Part shown: positions 1 to 10,500 of the stretch, in pieces
Numbering within the stretch: the stretch's first letter is position 1
Layout: each line of letters opens with the position of its first letter
Source of the DNA: Mesostigma viride
Taxonomy: Eukaryota > Streptophyta > Mesostigmatophyceae > Mesostigmatales > Mesostigmataceae
NCBI GenBank assembly: GCA_009746045.1
Contig: RPFO01000079.1
Coordinates: 941,285-1,005,284, forward strand
DNA length: 64,000 nucleotides
Reading direction: 5' to 3'
Translations under genes and position numbers: made by a program
Notes under the pieces: model-generated
The model's database searches: none
What the model saw: the letters and a program-made list of their open reading frames with translations, nothing else
What the model was told of the DNA's origin: nothing

Positions 1-2
1 GA

Positions 3-2135
3 TACTGGCTGGCGTCTACGAGAGACGACTTGGGAATCTGGAGGCTGTACCTCAGTACGAGCACCAAACGCCCGAGGAGTTTGTCAGAGATGACAAGGGT
101 GTCCACTTCGAACTGTTTTTCGTCCGGCGTATGGCAGGACCCGGACGAGACACAGCTGTTGGGAGGCGAAGTGCTCGGTCGTTGGTCGTTCAACAGCAAT
201 TCGGGAGCGAATCTCGGTTCTGGGGGCACAGCGACGATCGTCCCCGTCAGCCCCTCGACGATTTCGAGTGGAGTTTTGTCGTGTCCTGCCTCTTCGACGA
301 CCGGGGCCTACGCGTACCTCCCAGGCACGTTCCCGAACAACGAGAGTCCGTTTTCCATCGCGTTCCGGCTGAAGACGAGCGGAAGTGGAGCCGTGATAGG
401 ATACGGCGACGCCGCGAACTTCATTCAAGTCGTCGTGGGCAGCGGGCTAACGATCTACGCTCGCCGTGACGGGTTGGGAGGAGCGCAAGGAACCAGCACC
501 GCTGTGAGTGTGGGCGGAGGCATCACGGTCAACAACGGGGCGTACCACTCCCTGTGCATCACCGTACTTTCGGACGGAACGACGGCGACGTTTCGATGCA
601 CCGTAGACGGTGTCGTAAGCACCGACGTCACGCTGTCCAGTCCTAACCTCCCCTCTCTCCCAACGCTGTTCTTGGGAGGCAGGGACAGCGTTTGGACGTC
701 CCCGGCCTTCGAGATGGATGAGATCGTCATTTGTCTCGGGGAACGCGGGACTCTCCGTCCTCTCCGTCTGGCGCTCGCTGTGAATGACGTGTATACGAGG
801 ACGGGACTCGCAAGGAACGACAGGGACATGGTGCAAGTTCACGGTCACGTGATGGGCAGTTTCAAATGGGACGCGCTCGGCGACCACGCCATGAGCACGT
901 CGACGACCTCCGCCTCCGTCCTCACACACGTGTCCTTTTCGAGCGACGGACTCACGGCTACCGAGAGCGGGGTCAACGGCTCGTCGATCGTGTACATGAA
1001 GGACTACTTGTCCAACGGCAAGTTCTACTTCGAATTCGATCTTTCGGGATACACTTCTGGCACACTTCACTTGGGAGTGAGTCGTTTTGATGGCGCTGGT
1101 CAGACTTTTTCTCTGGCGCCTGTCACTTCTTCGAACGGGACCTACATGTTCGCCTTCGACTCGGTCGGGAACAAGGTCTGGATAGGACGGAACGGCGTAT
1201 GGGACGGGTCCGCCGACCCTGCGAGCGGAACTGGGGGCGTCTCCATCACGGCTTCGAAACGGTATTGGCTGTTCGCGAATCTGCCTATCGGCACGGCGGT
1301 GAAAACGAGGACCGTCTCTCAGTACTCCCTCCCCTCTGGGTTTTCGTGGTACGCGTATCCGGACGACGACCGAAACGTGGTCACGAGGACCACCTTCGGC
1401 GTCGTCCACCCGACATGGGACCAATACACAGTTGCCGGGACTCCGGCCATCGACACCGTGCTGATGAAATCGGACGCGGACTTCGACGAGTTGTACACTC
1501 TGAACGGAAGCTACCAGTTCGTGAAAGGGACAGAAGCAGAGCACGCGCGCATGTGCGTGTTCACGGACGTCCGTTTCGACGCAGGTCAGGACTTCAAGAT
1601 CCTGTTCCAGTACCAGCAGGCGGGCGTGCGTCCTCTCGACATCGCGACGGGAGTGGCCATGATCGATGACGCGGCGAGACCGTTTCCGTACGATAACGTC
1701 CTGAACGTCACTGACCCTGTGCTGAATGTGAACGGGAGGTACCTGAACTACGGAAATGGCGACCGATTGGCACTCGCGATGTTCGCGCCGGCGAGCGGGG
1801 TAGGAAAGTTCTATCATTGCGAGGGTTCTGGCGTCCAGCGCAACATGGTGGCGCTAGACGGGTCCCAGTACGTCCCTCTGGCCGGAGAATCCTTCTGGAT
1901 CGCCTTTGAGAGATCGAGCGGGTATGTCAGGCAGTACATTTCCACAAGCAGGGACAAACCGTTTCAAGTGTCCGAAATGATCCCTGTGATTTCGAGCACG
2001 ACCACCACGACCGGCGGGGCTGGATGCACGTTGAACGCGTACACCCACCCCGCCGACTTCTCAGGAGCCGTGCGGTTCGTTTTCGCAGGCGTCTACGCCG
2101 TAGGTAGCGTTTATTTCTGCGGGTCTATTTCGTAA
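3..2135 (+). CDS. LamG + SPRY surface/fibre protein, 5' truncated by window edge
   Basis: The frame is open from the first bases and no ATG precedes it, so the true start lies outside the window; 710 residues are visible. Roughly residues 55-240 read as a concanavalin-like LamG fold (beta-rich, ending in WTSPAFEMDEIVIC). Roughly 300-420 read as a SPRY/B30.2-type domain (GKFYFEFDL, LGVSRFD, YMFAFDS). The N-terminal and C-terminal ends share a motif of the type W-x-A-x2-R-x3-G-x2-R-x-Y-x-STS-x3-P-x3-SEM, suggesting a repeated module. Such carbohydrate- or protein-binding sandwiches fit a virion surface fibre or adhesin. Ligand unknown. The next gene follows on the same strand and also looks like a fibre protein. 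Confidence 0.7.
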   Translation, partial: YWLASTRDDLGIWRLYLSTSTKRPRSLSEMTRVSTSNCFSSGVWQDPDETQLLGGEVLGRWSFNSNSGANLGSGGTATIVPVSPSTISSGVLSCPASSTTGAYAYLPGTFPNNESPFSIAFRLKTSGSGAVIGYGDAANFIQVVVGSGLTIYARRDGLGGAQGTSTAVSVGGGITVNNGAYHSLCITVLSDGTTATFRCTVDGVVSTDVTLSSPNLPSLPTLFLGGRDSVWTSPAFEMDEIVICLGERGTLRPLRLALAVNDVYTRTGLARNDRDMVQVHGHVMGSFKWDALGDHAMSTSTTSASVLTHVSFSSDGLTATESGVNGSSIVYMKDYLSNGKFYFEFDLSGYTSGTLHLGVSRFDGAGQTFSLAPVTSSNGTYMFAFDSVGNKVWIGRNGVWDGSADPASGTGGVSITASKRYWLFANLPIGTAVKTRTVSQYSLPSGFSWYAYPDDDRNVVTRTTFGVVHPTWDQYTVAGTPAIDTVLMKSDADFDELYTLNGSYQFVKGTEAEHARMCVFTDVRFDAGQDFKILFQYQQAGVRPLDIATGVAMIDDAARPFPYDNVLNVTDPVLNVNGRYLNYGNGDRLALAMFAPASGVGKFYHCEGSGVQRNMVALDGSQYVPLAGESFWIAFERSSGYVRQYISTSRDKPFQVSEMIPVISSTTTTTGGAGCTLNAYTHPADFSGAVRFVFAGVYAVGSVYFCGSIS

Positions 2136-2177
2136 ACTTTTTTTTGGATGTGTTTAATAAATTCGCGTGTTTCCATC

Positions 2178-3056
2178 ATGACGACCACCGCCGGGACCCT
2201 TCGCACTCGCTCTCTCATGTTGCAGAACGACATGGCGCTAGGGCCCGAGGTAGGAGAATTTCAAATCGTAGTAGACAATCAAAATCTCGCCATCAGGAGG
2301 TACGCCGCGCTAGGAACGTACGAGGATATCCAAAACTTCTCCACCGAACTTGTCCAAGGGCCTTCCGGAGAAGAACCCCTGGGCACGTTCGTGTTCCAGC
2401 GAGATGTTATGATAGCTCCCGACAAGAACGTCACGATATCCTCAGGCGGTAGTGTGTTGCTTCAATCCGCGCCTGTTGCGCCGTACGATGCGGTCAACAA
2501 GGCGTACATAGACAGTCTCTCTCCGAGCGTGTTGAACGGCGTTTCCGACGTTGATATCGCGAACCCGACGACGGGACAAGTGTTGAGCTACGAAAACGGG
2601 ACGTGGACGAACTCGACCGTGTACACGCCCGTGGGGACGGAGACGTTCCATTACAGTGGCAGCGATCTGAACGGAAGCGCGACGGTCACAATGACGTGCG
2701 GCGCGCCGTACGGCAGTGTGAACAACATCCTCCTTCCCGCTCTCCCGTTCTCCCTGGCCGTTGACAAGATTGGACTCAGCGCGCTGAACGTCCCTTCCAA
2801 GCCGTCCTCGACGCACGATTTCGTCGTGACGGTCCACCGAATCGGAGGAGCTGGAGGAAGTTTTGCGGATACGGTCAGCGTCGCGGACACCGCGAAGGTT
2901 CTCGTAGGAGGAAAGGCCGCCGTAGTAGGTTCGAAGACTCTTTCGTCCGTCCAGAACATCCTCGCTGGAGAGTCGGTGTACGTCACTCTTAGCGGTTACA
3001 ACTCGAACGGAAACAGCGTCGGCGTGGCAGTTCAGCTCGGTGGCCACCGTTTGTGA
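2178..3056 (+). CDS. Fibre/appendage-like structural protein
   Basis: 292 residues from the ATG at 2178; an in-frame ATG at 2148 would add ten residues but sits only 13 bases after the previous stop. The middle carries phrases typical of trimeric phage and virus fibre shafts: a KAYIDSL segment, then a VDIANPTTGQVLSYENGTW segment. The C-terminal third is Gly/Ser/Val-rich and beta-like. No enzyme motif is seen. Adjacency to the LamG/SPRY gene suggests a shared surface appendage. The gene is followed by AATAAA at about 3081. Role is inferred from sequence style, not from a named family. Confidence 0.6.
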   Translation: MTTTAGTLRTRSLMLQNDMALGPEVGEFQIVVDNQNLAIRRYAALGTYEDIQNFSTELVQGPSGEEPLGTFVFQRDVMIAPDKNVTISSGGSVLLQSAPVAPYDAVNKAYIDSLSPSVLNGVSDVDIANPTTGQVLSYENGTWTNSTVYTPVGTETFHYSGSDLNGSATVTMTCGAPYGSVNNILLPALPFSLAVDKIGLSALNVPSKPSSTHDFVVTVHRIGGAGGSFADTVSVADTAKVLVGGKAAVVGSKTLSSVQNILAGESVYVTLSGYNSNGNSVGVAVQLGGHRL

Positions 3057-3125
3057 GTGCTCTCGCCTCCACGAGAAACAAATAAATGACAGCTACCTCC
3101 AGTCTTCGGGTCTCTACCTCCAGCC

Positions 3126-6085
3126 ATGGAGGTCACTCCTACTGACCGGGCTATGGCCATAGCATTGAGAACGTATCACCGCCCCGTGGACGCGAAAGGG
3201 GTGGAGACGTGGGTGCAAGTCGTCGATCGCGTGATATCTCACCAGCGGTGGCTGTGGGTGAGAGCGCAAGGCGACAATCTGACGGATTCGCAGGAGGCCG
3301 AGTTGGAGGAAGTCCGCTCGTTGATACTGACGAGACGTGTGGCTCCCGCCGGACGAACGCTCTGGCTGGGCGGGACGGAGTTGTCGAGGAGGAGGGAGTC
3401 GTCCATGTTCAACTGCGCTTTCACGAACGTGGAGACAGTGTACGATGTCGTAGATGTGACGTGGCTGCTTTTACAAGGAAGCGGTGTGGGTTTCGCGCCA
3501 GTGACGGGCACGTTGAACGGGTTCGCGAATGCGATCGACGACATCCGTGTCATTCGATCCAAACGCACCACCAAAGGGGGTCGCGAGATCAACCAGGAGA
3601 GTTTCGATCCAGACACGAAGACGTGGAAGATCAGCATAGGCGACTCTGCAATCGCGTGGGCGAAGGGAGTGGGAAAGCTATTGGCTGGAAAGTTTCCTGC
3701 CAAGACGCTGGTGATCGACTTGTCGGAGATCCGGCCTGCCGGGGAGCGTCTTTCGGGCTATGCCTGGACAGTGAGTCGAATAATTTGTTTTTTAATCAAA
3801 AAACCTTTTGCATTTATTAAAGTTTGAACGGTCCAACAAATGATGCGTTTTCATACACTGATCACTATTAAAACACATTGACCCCATTGCATGCGTATTG
3901 TTTCGACAGTCGAGCGGGGACTCCCAGATCGCTGTGGCGTTCGAAAAGATCGCCAAACTTCTGTCTAAACGCGCCGATCAGCTCCTGACGAAGATCGACA
4001 TCATGGACATCGTGAACCATATCGGCACCATCCTCAGCAGTCGTCGATCAGCTGAGATCGCGCTGTTCGATTACGGCGTCCCGGAGTGGCGTGACTTTGC
4101 CTTTTCCAAAAAGGAATTCTGGAAGGACAACCCGCATCGACAGCAGTCGAACAACAGCCTCATCTTTCACACCAAGCCGTCTCGCGACCAGCTGAAGGAG
4201 ATCTTCGACATCATGCTCGAGTCCGGCGGCAGCGAGCCCGGATTCATCAACATGGAGGGCGCGCTCAAACGGGCGCCTTGGTGTCGAGGCGTCAACCCGT
4301 GCGCGTGCGTATGCCAGAATTATCCAACATAGCGATTTCCCTTTGATCTGTTCTCCCTTGACCATAGTGGCTGGGTGTTTTTGTAATGAAGACGTTGAAT
4401 TTGTTCCTCCACGGAAGGATTGTCATACTTGATCGGCGTGATGTGATCAACATGCCAATCTTTCCCGAAGTTGTCCCAATTCATGCCGTCTTTCCATTGC
4501 CCTTCGATGTGTTTCATGTAACCGGCGATGTCTATACCCAAGTACTCGATCGTTCTTTGCGACTTTGTCTCCCCGCCTGCTCTCAAAAGAGCCTTCAATC
4601 TGTGTCGCACTAAGCTTGAAAGATAAGTCGCCAGGTTGCAGTGTCTGCATTCTTGCTTAAATACGTTCTTGACGGGGCAGATGGCAGAACCTTTGCAAAC
4701 TCGACATATTGACCTTCTCGTGTTATGATCGCAGAAGGCGCCACCGCCGCACTCTCGACAGTAGTACTTGACCTTTTTATGTTTACAATACTTGGAACTT
4801 CCGCATTCGATGCACTCGTACTTCACCCTCCCGTGGATGCAAATTCCGGAGCCTTTACAGTCTTTGCAACGATATTTTTGACGCATGTGTTTGCAGATGC
4901 TGGCCCCATGACAATCCTTGCACACTTGTTTTCTTATTCCGTGACTGCAAAAGCTCTCACCTCCGCAGCTCTTACACGTTCCTCGTTGTTTATTATGAGA
5001 GCAAAACGACTTACCCCCGCATTCTCTACAATAATATCTCGTCTTTCCGTGTGGACACTTCATCGTGTTTGATACGATACCCACACACAAATTTCACGTT
5101 ACCCAAACGCAGCGAAATCTTACTCGGCAACAAGTCCTTCTGCAACCTGTCCGAAGTGAATCTGGCCGCTTTTCGAGCGGGCGACAAGGGAGGTTTGGAG
5201 AGAGCGCTCGTGCTTGCTGCGAGGATGAACTACCGCCAGACATGCGTCGATCTCCGCGACGAGATCCTGCAAGAGGCATGGCATCTCAACAACGCTTTCC
5301 TCCACCTCTGCGGAGTCGGGCTGACAGGGATCGTCACTCGGCCCGATTTGCAGTCGTACGATTTCAGGAGGATGAAGAACATCGTCGTCAGCGCCGCCTA
5401 CGCCATGGCCAACGAACTCAAGAGCCCGCTGCCGAAGAACGTGACGACCGTCAAGCCCAGCGGGACGCTGTCGAAGATCATGTCCACGATCGAGTGGGGC
5501 GAGGTCCCGGAAGGCATCCACAAGCCGCTGGGGAAGTACATCTTCAACAACGTCACGTTCTCGAAGCACGACGTGCTGGTGAAGACGTTCACGGATGCTG
5601 GATACAGAGTCGTCGAGAAACCGTTCGAACCCGAATCGGTTCTCGTCACTTTTCCTGTGTCGTACGATTCGGTCCCGTTCGTCAAGAGGAGCGTGACGAG
5701 GAAGGACGGAGCGGTGGAGGAGGTGGAGGTGAACTTGGAGACGGCCGTCGAGCAGCTCGAGAGGTACCGCCAGCTGATGGAGAGCTACGTCGAGCAGAAC
5801 GTGAGCTGCACGATTTCGTATGACCCGTCCGAAATCCCCTCCATCCTCGACTGGTTCGACAACCATTGGGACGATTACGTCGGCGTTTCGTTCCTTCTGA
5901 GATGCGACCCGACGAAGAACGCGGCTGACTTGGGCTACGCGTACCTTCCTCAGGAGGTCGTTACGAAGACGAAGTTTGACGCGTACGTTTCGAAACTTCG
6001 GCCTGTGCAGTACCCTGGCGTCATATCCGCGGACGATCGCGTGGTCGACTCGGATTGTCCTACGGGTGCCTGTCCTGTGCGCTAA
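3126..6085 (+). CDS. Adenosylcobalamin-dependent (class II) ribonucleoside-triphosphate reductase, three exons
   Basis: Exons 3126-3770, 3910-4304 and 5113-6085 join in frame to 670 residues, a little short of the roughly 740 of the Lactobacillus-type enzyme. It makes dNTPs from NTPs using coenzyme B12. Visible landmarks: ESSMFNCAF (Cys97, first redox Cys), NPC then A-EI after the second splice (Cys346 radical site and Glu348), FCNL (second redox Cys), and a C-terminal CPTGAC pair that would be re-reduced by thioredoxin. Exon 1 ends GYAWT and exon 2 starts SSGDSQ. The start ATG at 3126 is the first in frame. The last bases overlap the stop of the convergent gene. Unusual for giant viruses, whose known RNRs are mostly class I. 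Confidence 0.85.
3771..3909 (+). other. Spliceosomal-type intron 1 of the RNR gene
   Basis: 139 bp starting GTGAGT and ending TTTCGACAG, phase 0, AT-rich between GC-rich exons, with stops in all frames. Removing it keeps the RNR frame open. Confidence 0.8.
4305..5112 (+). other. Intron 2 of the RNR gene, hosting an antisense HNH gene
   Basis: 808 bp starting GTGCGTATG and ending AAACGCAG. Joining after the second base of a codon gives NPC-A-EILL, the expected radical-site motif. The splice point lies exactly in the active-site codons. Boundaries follow the GT-AG rule; no group I core was recognised by eye, but that was not folded. Confidence 0.75.
4320..5063 (-). CDS. HNH endonuclease with tandem Cys/His zinc repeats, intron-encoded
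   Basis: 247 residues from the ATG at 5063. The N-terminal two thirds hold about seven tandem units of the form C-x-H-x6-8-C-x2-C-G-G, a repeat common in phycodnavirus and mimivirus HNH proteins. The C-terminal part has the HNH core: GMNWDNFGKDWHVDHITPI, then LHYKNTQPLWSRENRSKGN (catalytic His in VDH, Asn and second His). It lies antisense within RNR intron 2, so it is probably a homing endonuclease acting on the uninterrupted RNR site. Whether it drives mobility of a GT-AG intron is inference. Confidence 0.85.
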   Translation of the reverse strand: MKCPHGKTRYYCRECGGKSFCSHNKQRGTCKSCGGESFCSHGIRKQVCKDCHGASICKHMRQKYRCKDCKGSGICIHGRVKYECIECGSSKYCKHKKVKYYCRECGGGAFCDHNTRRSICRVCKGSAICPVKNVFKQECRHCNLATYLSSLVRHRLKALLRAGGETKSQRTIEYLGIDIAGYMKHIEGQWKDGMNWDNFGKDWHVDHITPIKYDNPSVEEQIQRLHYKNTQPLWSRENRSKGNRYVG

Positions 6086-6594
6086 CCGACTACGGCTTGA
6101 GTACCGGCTATGGGTATGGGTGCCGGAGCGGCTATGGGTATGGGTGCAGGAGCGGGGGTCTTTTTGGACGCGAATAGTTTGTAAAAAACGAACGATATAG
6201 CGATGAGTAAAACGAGGAATAACACGAGCGTCACCCATCCTCCTGCAGAACTTCCTCCTGTTTGATCCTCTTCTGAAGACCCGGATCCGGATCCACCGGT
6301 GAAAGCCGCGGATATCTTATCGAACGCGAAGAACCCTCCGGCGGTGGCAAGCCCTCCTGCGAGCGCCTTTCCTGCTGTCGACGCGTAATCAGCAAACTTC
6401 TCTTTCATACTCATAGCAGATGTTTCGGCCACGTTAGCGGAAGTTTTTTTCAGTTCATTTGTCGATCCTTTATCAATGGCTTGTCCGTTTGTATCGATTG
6501 CTTCTTTGCCTTTGGCGGGCTTCTTTACATTGTCGGCTGGAATATCAAATTTTACGCCTCCACGTGCAGATTTAAAAGTTGTCGGCAATCCCAT
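6082..6594 (-). CDS. Tail-anchored membrane protein
   Basis: 170 residues. The N-terminal part is polar (Lys/Ser/Thr/Ala-rich), with a Gly-rich stretch at about 80-100. One hydrophobic segment at about 125-145 (GWVTLVLFLVLLIAISFVFY) is followed by KLFASKK and a short Pro/Ala/Ile repeat tail. No enzyme motif. It forms a same-strand run with the next two genes, all carrying one membrane segment, and overlaps the RNR stop by three bases. Probable virion inner-membrane or envelope protein by analogy with other large DNA viruses; not assigned to a family. Confidence 0.65.
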   Translation of the reverse strand: MGLPTTFKSARGGVKFDIPADNVKKPAKGKEAIDTNGQAIDKGSTNELKKTSANVAETSAMSMKEKFADYASTAGKALAGGLATAGGFFAFDKISAAFTGGSGSGSSEEDQTGGSSAGGWVTLVLFLVLLIAISFVFYKLFASKKTPAPAPIPIAAPAPIPIAGTQAVVG

Positions 6595-6622
6595 TGAACA
6601 ATAACTATAATGACGAAAAATT

Positions 6623-7102
6623 TCAAGTTCGTTTCTTAAACAATTTGATTACAATATACACGCAAAGTAATGCGGCGATGATCAGCAGAATGATCACACC
6701 CATAAAAGACCCGGAACTCGGTTGTCCCCCGGTCTCTTGATCTTTCCACGCGACCTCGTACAATTTGTCTCCAACCACCGTCCCGGCCGTCGTGGCAAGC
6801 ACCGTCATGGCGACATCTCCCGCCATGCTCGCACCGTCTACGACGTGTTCGACCTTGGAAGATTTATCTGCCGTTTCCGCGACGTTCTTTAGTTTCGAAG
6901 TCTTCGCTACATCGTCTCCTGCCGCTCGAACCACTTTTCCTGCAGCTGACGCCGATCTCGAGGCGGTCGCCACGTTTTTACCCGCTTGCACACCGCCTCT
7001 CACAGCGCTCGCCGTATTTTTCGCCATCGTTGCAGCCGTCTTTGTAATCGTAGCAGCAGTCTTTCCGACTTCGAACAAGGCGCCAGCGATTGCCGAAGCC
7101 AT
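6623..7102 (-). CDS. Tail-anchored membrane protein
   Basis: 159 residues, starting MASAIAGALFEVGKT. Residues 1-110 are Ala/Thr/Lys-rich and amphipathic. A single C-terminal membrane helix (about 132-153, MGVIILLIIAALLCVYIVI) ends KLFKKRT. The Gly/Ser linker and KLF/KK after the helix resemble the neighbour at 6082-6594, so the two may be distant paralogues. No known domain recognised. Confidence 0.65.
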   Translation of the reverse strand: MASAIAGALFEVGKTAATITKTAATMAKNTASAVRGGVQAGKNVATASRSASAAGKVVRAAGDDVAKTSKLKNVAETADKSSKVEHVVDGASMAGDVAMTVLATTAGTVVGDKLYEVAWKDQETGGQPSSGSFMGVIILLIIAALLCVYIVIKLFKKRT

Positions 7103-7116
7103 CCAACGTCATACCA

Positions 7117-7509
7117 TTAGCCTAGGAAGGAATTAAAAGTGCTGAAGAAGTCAGGCTTGGAACCGGGCACGCTGTTCGTCTGACCCATCCTGAACGCATT
7201 GGTCACGTGACCTCCTTCATTGAAAGGCGTTGCCATTTCCACAGGGCCTCCGCCCACGAACGCTCCTTCTTGAACAGTCTCCTTCACCTTCCCTTGGTTG
7301 GAGTAGTAAATGAGCGCGACCACGCCCGCGACGAGAGCCGCGATAGCCACCCATCCCGCCACGCCGAGCCCTGAAGATTGCGCCCTGTTCCTCCGTACCC
7401 GCCTCTTCAAGTCCTCCTCGGTAACGCCACGTGGCACGGATCCAGAACTGTTGTTCATTATATTCGACATAGTAGAAGAAAATTCTCCTGATGGAACGGA
7501 CACGGTCAT
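7117..7509 (-). CDS. Single-pass membrane protein
   Basis: 130 residues from the ATG at 7509; an internal ATG at 7470 (MSNIMNN) is an alternative. A basic segment (EEDLKRRVRRNRAQ) precedes one membrane helix (GVAGWVAIAALVAGVVALIYY, about 55-75). The C-terminal half is Gly/Asn/Phe-rich and ends FFSTFNSFLG. Positive residues before the helix suggest a cytosolic N terminus. Third in a row of single-pass proteins; family unknown. Confidence 0.6.
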   Translation of the reverse strand: MTVSVPSGEFSSTMSNIMNNSSGSVPRGVTEEDLKRRVRRNRAQSSGLGVAGWVAIAALVAGVVALIYYSNQGKVKETVQEGAFVGGGPVEMATPFNEGGHVTNAFRMGQTNSVPGSKPDFFSTFNSFLG

Positions 7510-7548
7510 AGTTGCGTACAAAGGGAGCTAAGAAGATATTCCGGACGT

Positions 7549-10500
7549 CTATCGAGCCACCGCAATCACCAAGATAATGAACATAGCGGCGATCACACTG
7601 ATTCCGATGATCATGGAGGTATTGTCTTCTTCAGACGTATCCGTGGCGTACTTCTTGAAGTCCGCGGAAGGAAGCAGACCGAGATCGACGAGACGTTGAG
7701 CAGTCGCCTCGGATTCCACTGGTTTCATCGAATTGAGTTTGTTAGCGATCTTGGTCTTGTCACCGTTTGTGTCCGAAATCAATTTCTTCACCTCGTCGCT
7801 ATTCTTATGACACTCTTTGATCGCCGCCAACTGGGCAGAGGCGAAGGTGTAGTCTTCGGTCTTCCACTTGTCGTCAAAACTCTTTTGCATTATCGGAAAA
7901 CCTAAACAATCGAACTTGGCATCGTTCATGAACGGCTTCCCGTCCTTCGTTGCCAGGAGGGATTTGGGAATCATGACAAATGCCGGCATCCCCCCAGCGT
8001 TGATGGAATCTTCCTGCTTCTTTTGCGCAACGACGGCATCGCTGCTCAGGTCTGAAACAGGGTCCGCGTGGGGATCCCAAGTCAGCGGGTTCTGCAACAA
8101 TGGTTGCTCGTTTGCGGACTGCGTGGACGTCCCCGTGTTCGTGTTCGTGGATTGAGTGGAAGTCCCCGTGTTCGTGTTCGTGGATTGAGTGGAAGTCCCC
8201 GTGTTCGTGTTCGTGGTAGTACCCGCGTTCGTGTTTGTGTTCGTGGACTGCGTGCCGGTCCCTGTGCTAGTGCTTGTCCCCGTGGTTGTGTTCGTGTTCG
8301 TGGACTGCGTGCCCGTCCCAGTGTCCGTGTTCGTGCTCGTCACCGTGGTTGCGTTCGTGTTGGTGGACTGCGTGCCCGTCCCAGTGTCCGTGTTCGTGTT
8401 CGTGGACTGCGTGCCCGTCACGGTGGATTGCGTGGTTGTCCCCGTGTTCGTGTTGATGGGTGCGTCGGGTTCGTTCGGTTTTCCAAAGTCCGGGTTCGTG
8501 AACGTGAAGAACAGGCGGGAGCTAGGGATGGGTTTCGACGTAACGTCGGACTTGAACCAGCAATTCCCCTTCATGGGGTCGGACTTGTTGGTAGGGCGCC
8601 ACGTAAACCCCGCGCACTTCGCGTTGTCCTTCGCACAGGCTTCGGCGCACGCGCTCAGACTGACAGAGGTTAGAGAATCCGACGACGAACCCGCTGGAAC
8701 GACATTCAAACCATACCCTGACCACGTGACATTGTTAGACACACCCCATGTCTGGCTTGGCTTAGAAGTCCGTATCTGACCATTGTACGACACGTTGTCC
8801 CTGTCCGAGTTCATCCATTCGGTCAACACGTCCGTCGTGAACGTCTGCGTGTCCAATGCCATCTTACGCATATCGGCGTGCATCGACGAGTTGGCAGGTT
8901 TGGAAAGAAAAAGAGTGATTTGATCCCTTCGAAACGCGAGATCCACCGCATTGTTCGCCTCGCCAGCAGATACGGTCCCTGCCTTGTTCATCGCCACGTC
9001 TAACAGTTCCATGGCGGACGGGAGATCGATCGGTCTCGCCCAAAAGATCTTCTTGAGTTCAGGAATCGCGACGGAAGAATTGAATGCGGCCTCCATGTAC
9101 TTTTTGTCCAATGTCGATGGCTTCGTCTTCACCGCCTTGGCCCATCTTGAAATCGGAGTGAACTTGATGACTTCGTTCGCGAGGTCGACTTGCCCGAACG
9201 CCGGACTGGCGTTGAACGCGTAATGATAAAAGCGTCTCAATGCGCCGTCGACGTCCCCTTGATTCCACAAGCCCGCGACAGCGCCTCCCGCCTCGCTCAG
9301 CGTGAGTTCGGGTCCCGTAGAAGTCGAAGCAGTTGTGCCAGTGGAAGGAGTACTAGCGGTAGTCACAACGGTAGTACTAGTAGCGGTAGTCAAAGGGGAA
9401 GGAGTCGTGGCGGCAGTCGTATAAGAAGAGGAAGGAAGAGCGACGACCGAGTACCCCAACGCGAGGGCCATCGCTCTCGTCCCGGCTCGGAGCGAGTAAT
9501 CGGCGTTCGTGTTCGCCAAAAACGTCTTGATACGTGCCGTGTTCTGTTGAGTGGACGCTACATCGTTTGCGCGGTAGTTGTATGACTGCTGAATGGTGGA
9601 AACTCCTACGACTCCGTCCTGCATGGGTATCCTCATCGCGTCCAACCACTTCTTGTTGAGCTCGTTCTCCATCGCGACGGCCGAGGGGACGTCTCCGGAT
9701 TTCCACGTATGCACAAGGTCGCCCCATCCCATCAGCACGGACAACAACGCGGGGTTGATGTACCCCCTCTGCACGGCCATAACCTCGATGTCCTTTGTCG
9801 GCAAATCCTTGGTTAGAAAGTAGAGGAGCGTATTTACCACTGTCATTCGTCTCTTGACAGCATGGAGCATCCCGGACGGCGAGTTAAGTCCGATGATCAT
9901 GTTTTCATTCCACTGATTCGCCTGCGCCCTCTTGATTTCCTCCGCGAGCGCCAAGTGCAGCTGATCAGGAGACCAAAGACTCGCGATATACGCGTACGAC
10001 GGAAGCGACGTCGACGTGGTGGCAGGGTTTCTAGCGACGGGAGGGACGACTGGCGCCGAACTCGTGGGCGGAGTTGGCGGAGGGGGAGGAGGAGGTGGGG
10101 CCGCCGCGGGAGCGGGCGTGGATGCGGGGGCTGCGACCGAGTACGCATCCGCCGGGATCTGCGAGCTAGACACCGCGATCTCGTATAGGTACCCGTGGTC
10201 CGTACTTCGAAATTGGACCGTGAACCCCGTCACCGTCTCGCCCTTGCTCCCACTCGCTTCCCATTTGGTCACAAAAGCCTTGCCTTTGTCGACGGCGATA
10301 TTCGCCATGGACGCGGGGTAAGCAGGGAACGCAGAGAGAGGGATGTACGGCAACACTTGGCTACCCTTCCACGTGCCTGTGCTTTTACTGGACAAGTTTT
10401 TGACGGCGAAGTTGACCGCCGACTTCAGTTCAAACACCCTCCTAACCACTTTCCCCCTGTTCTGGTTAGTAGCGTACATGAGTGTCATGAGATTCGTGGA

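Noticed and set aside
447..1817. 456-residue open frame on the - strand
   Set aside because: Lies wholly under the LamG/SPRY gene; Arg/Val/His-rich composition is typical of a GC-rich antisense shadow.
5120..6238. 372-residue open frame on the - strand
   Set aside because: Antisense to RNR exon 3 and overlaps the real membrane-protein gene.
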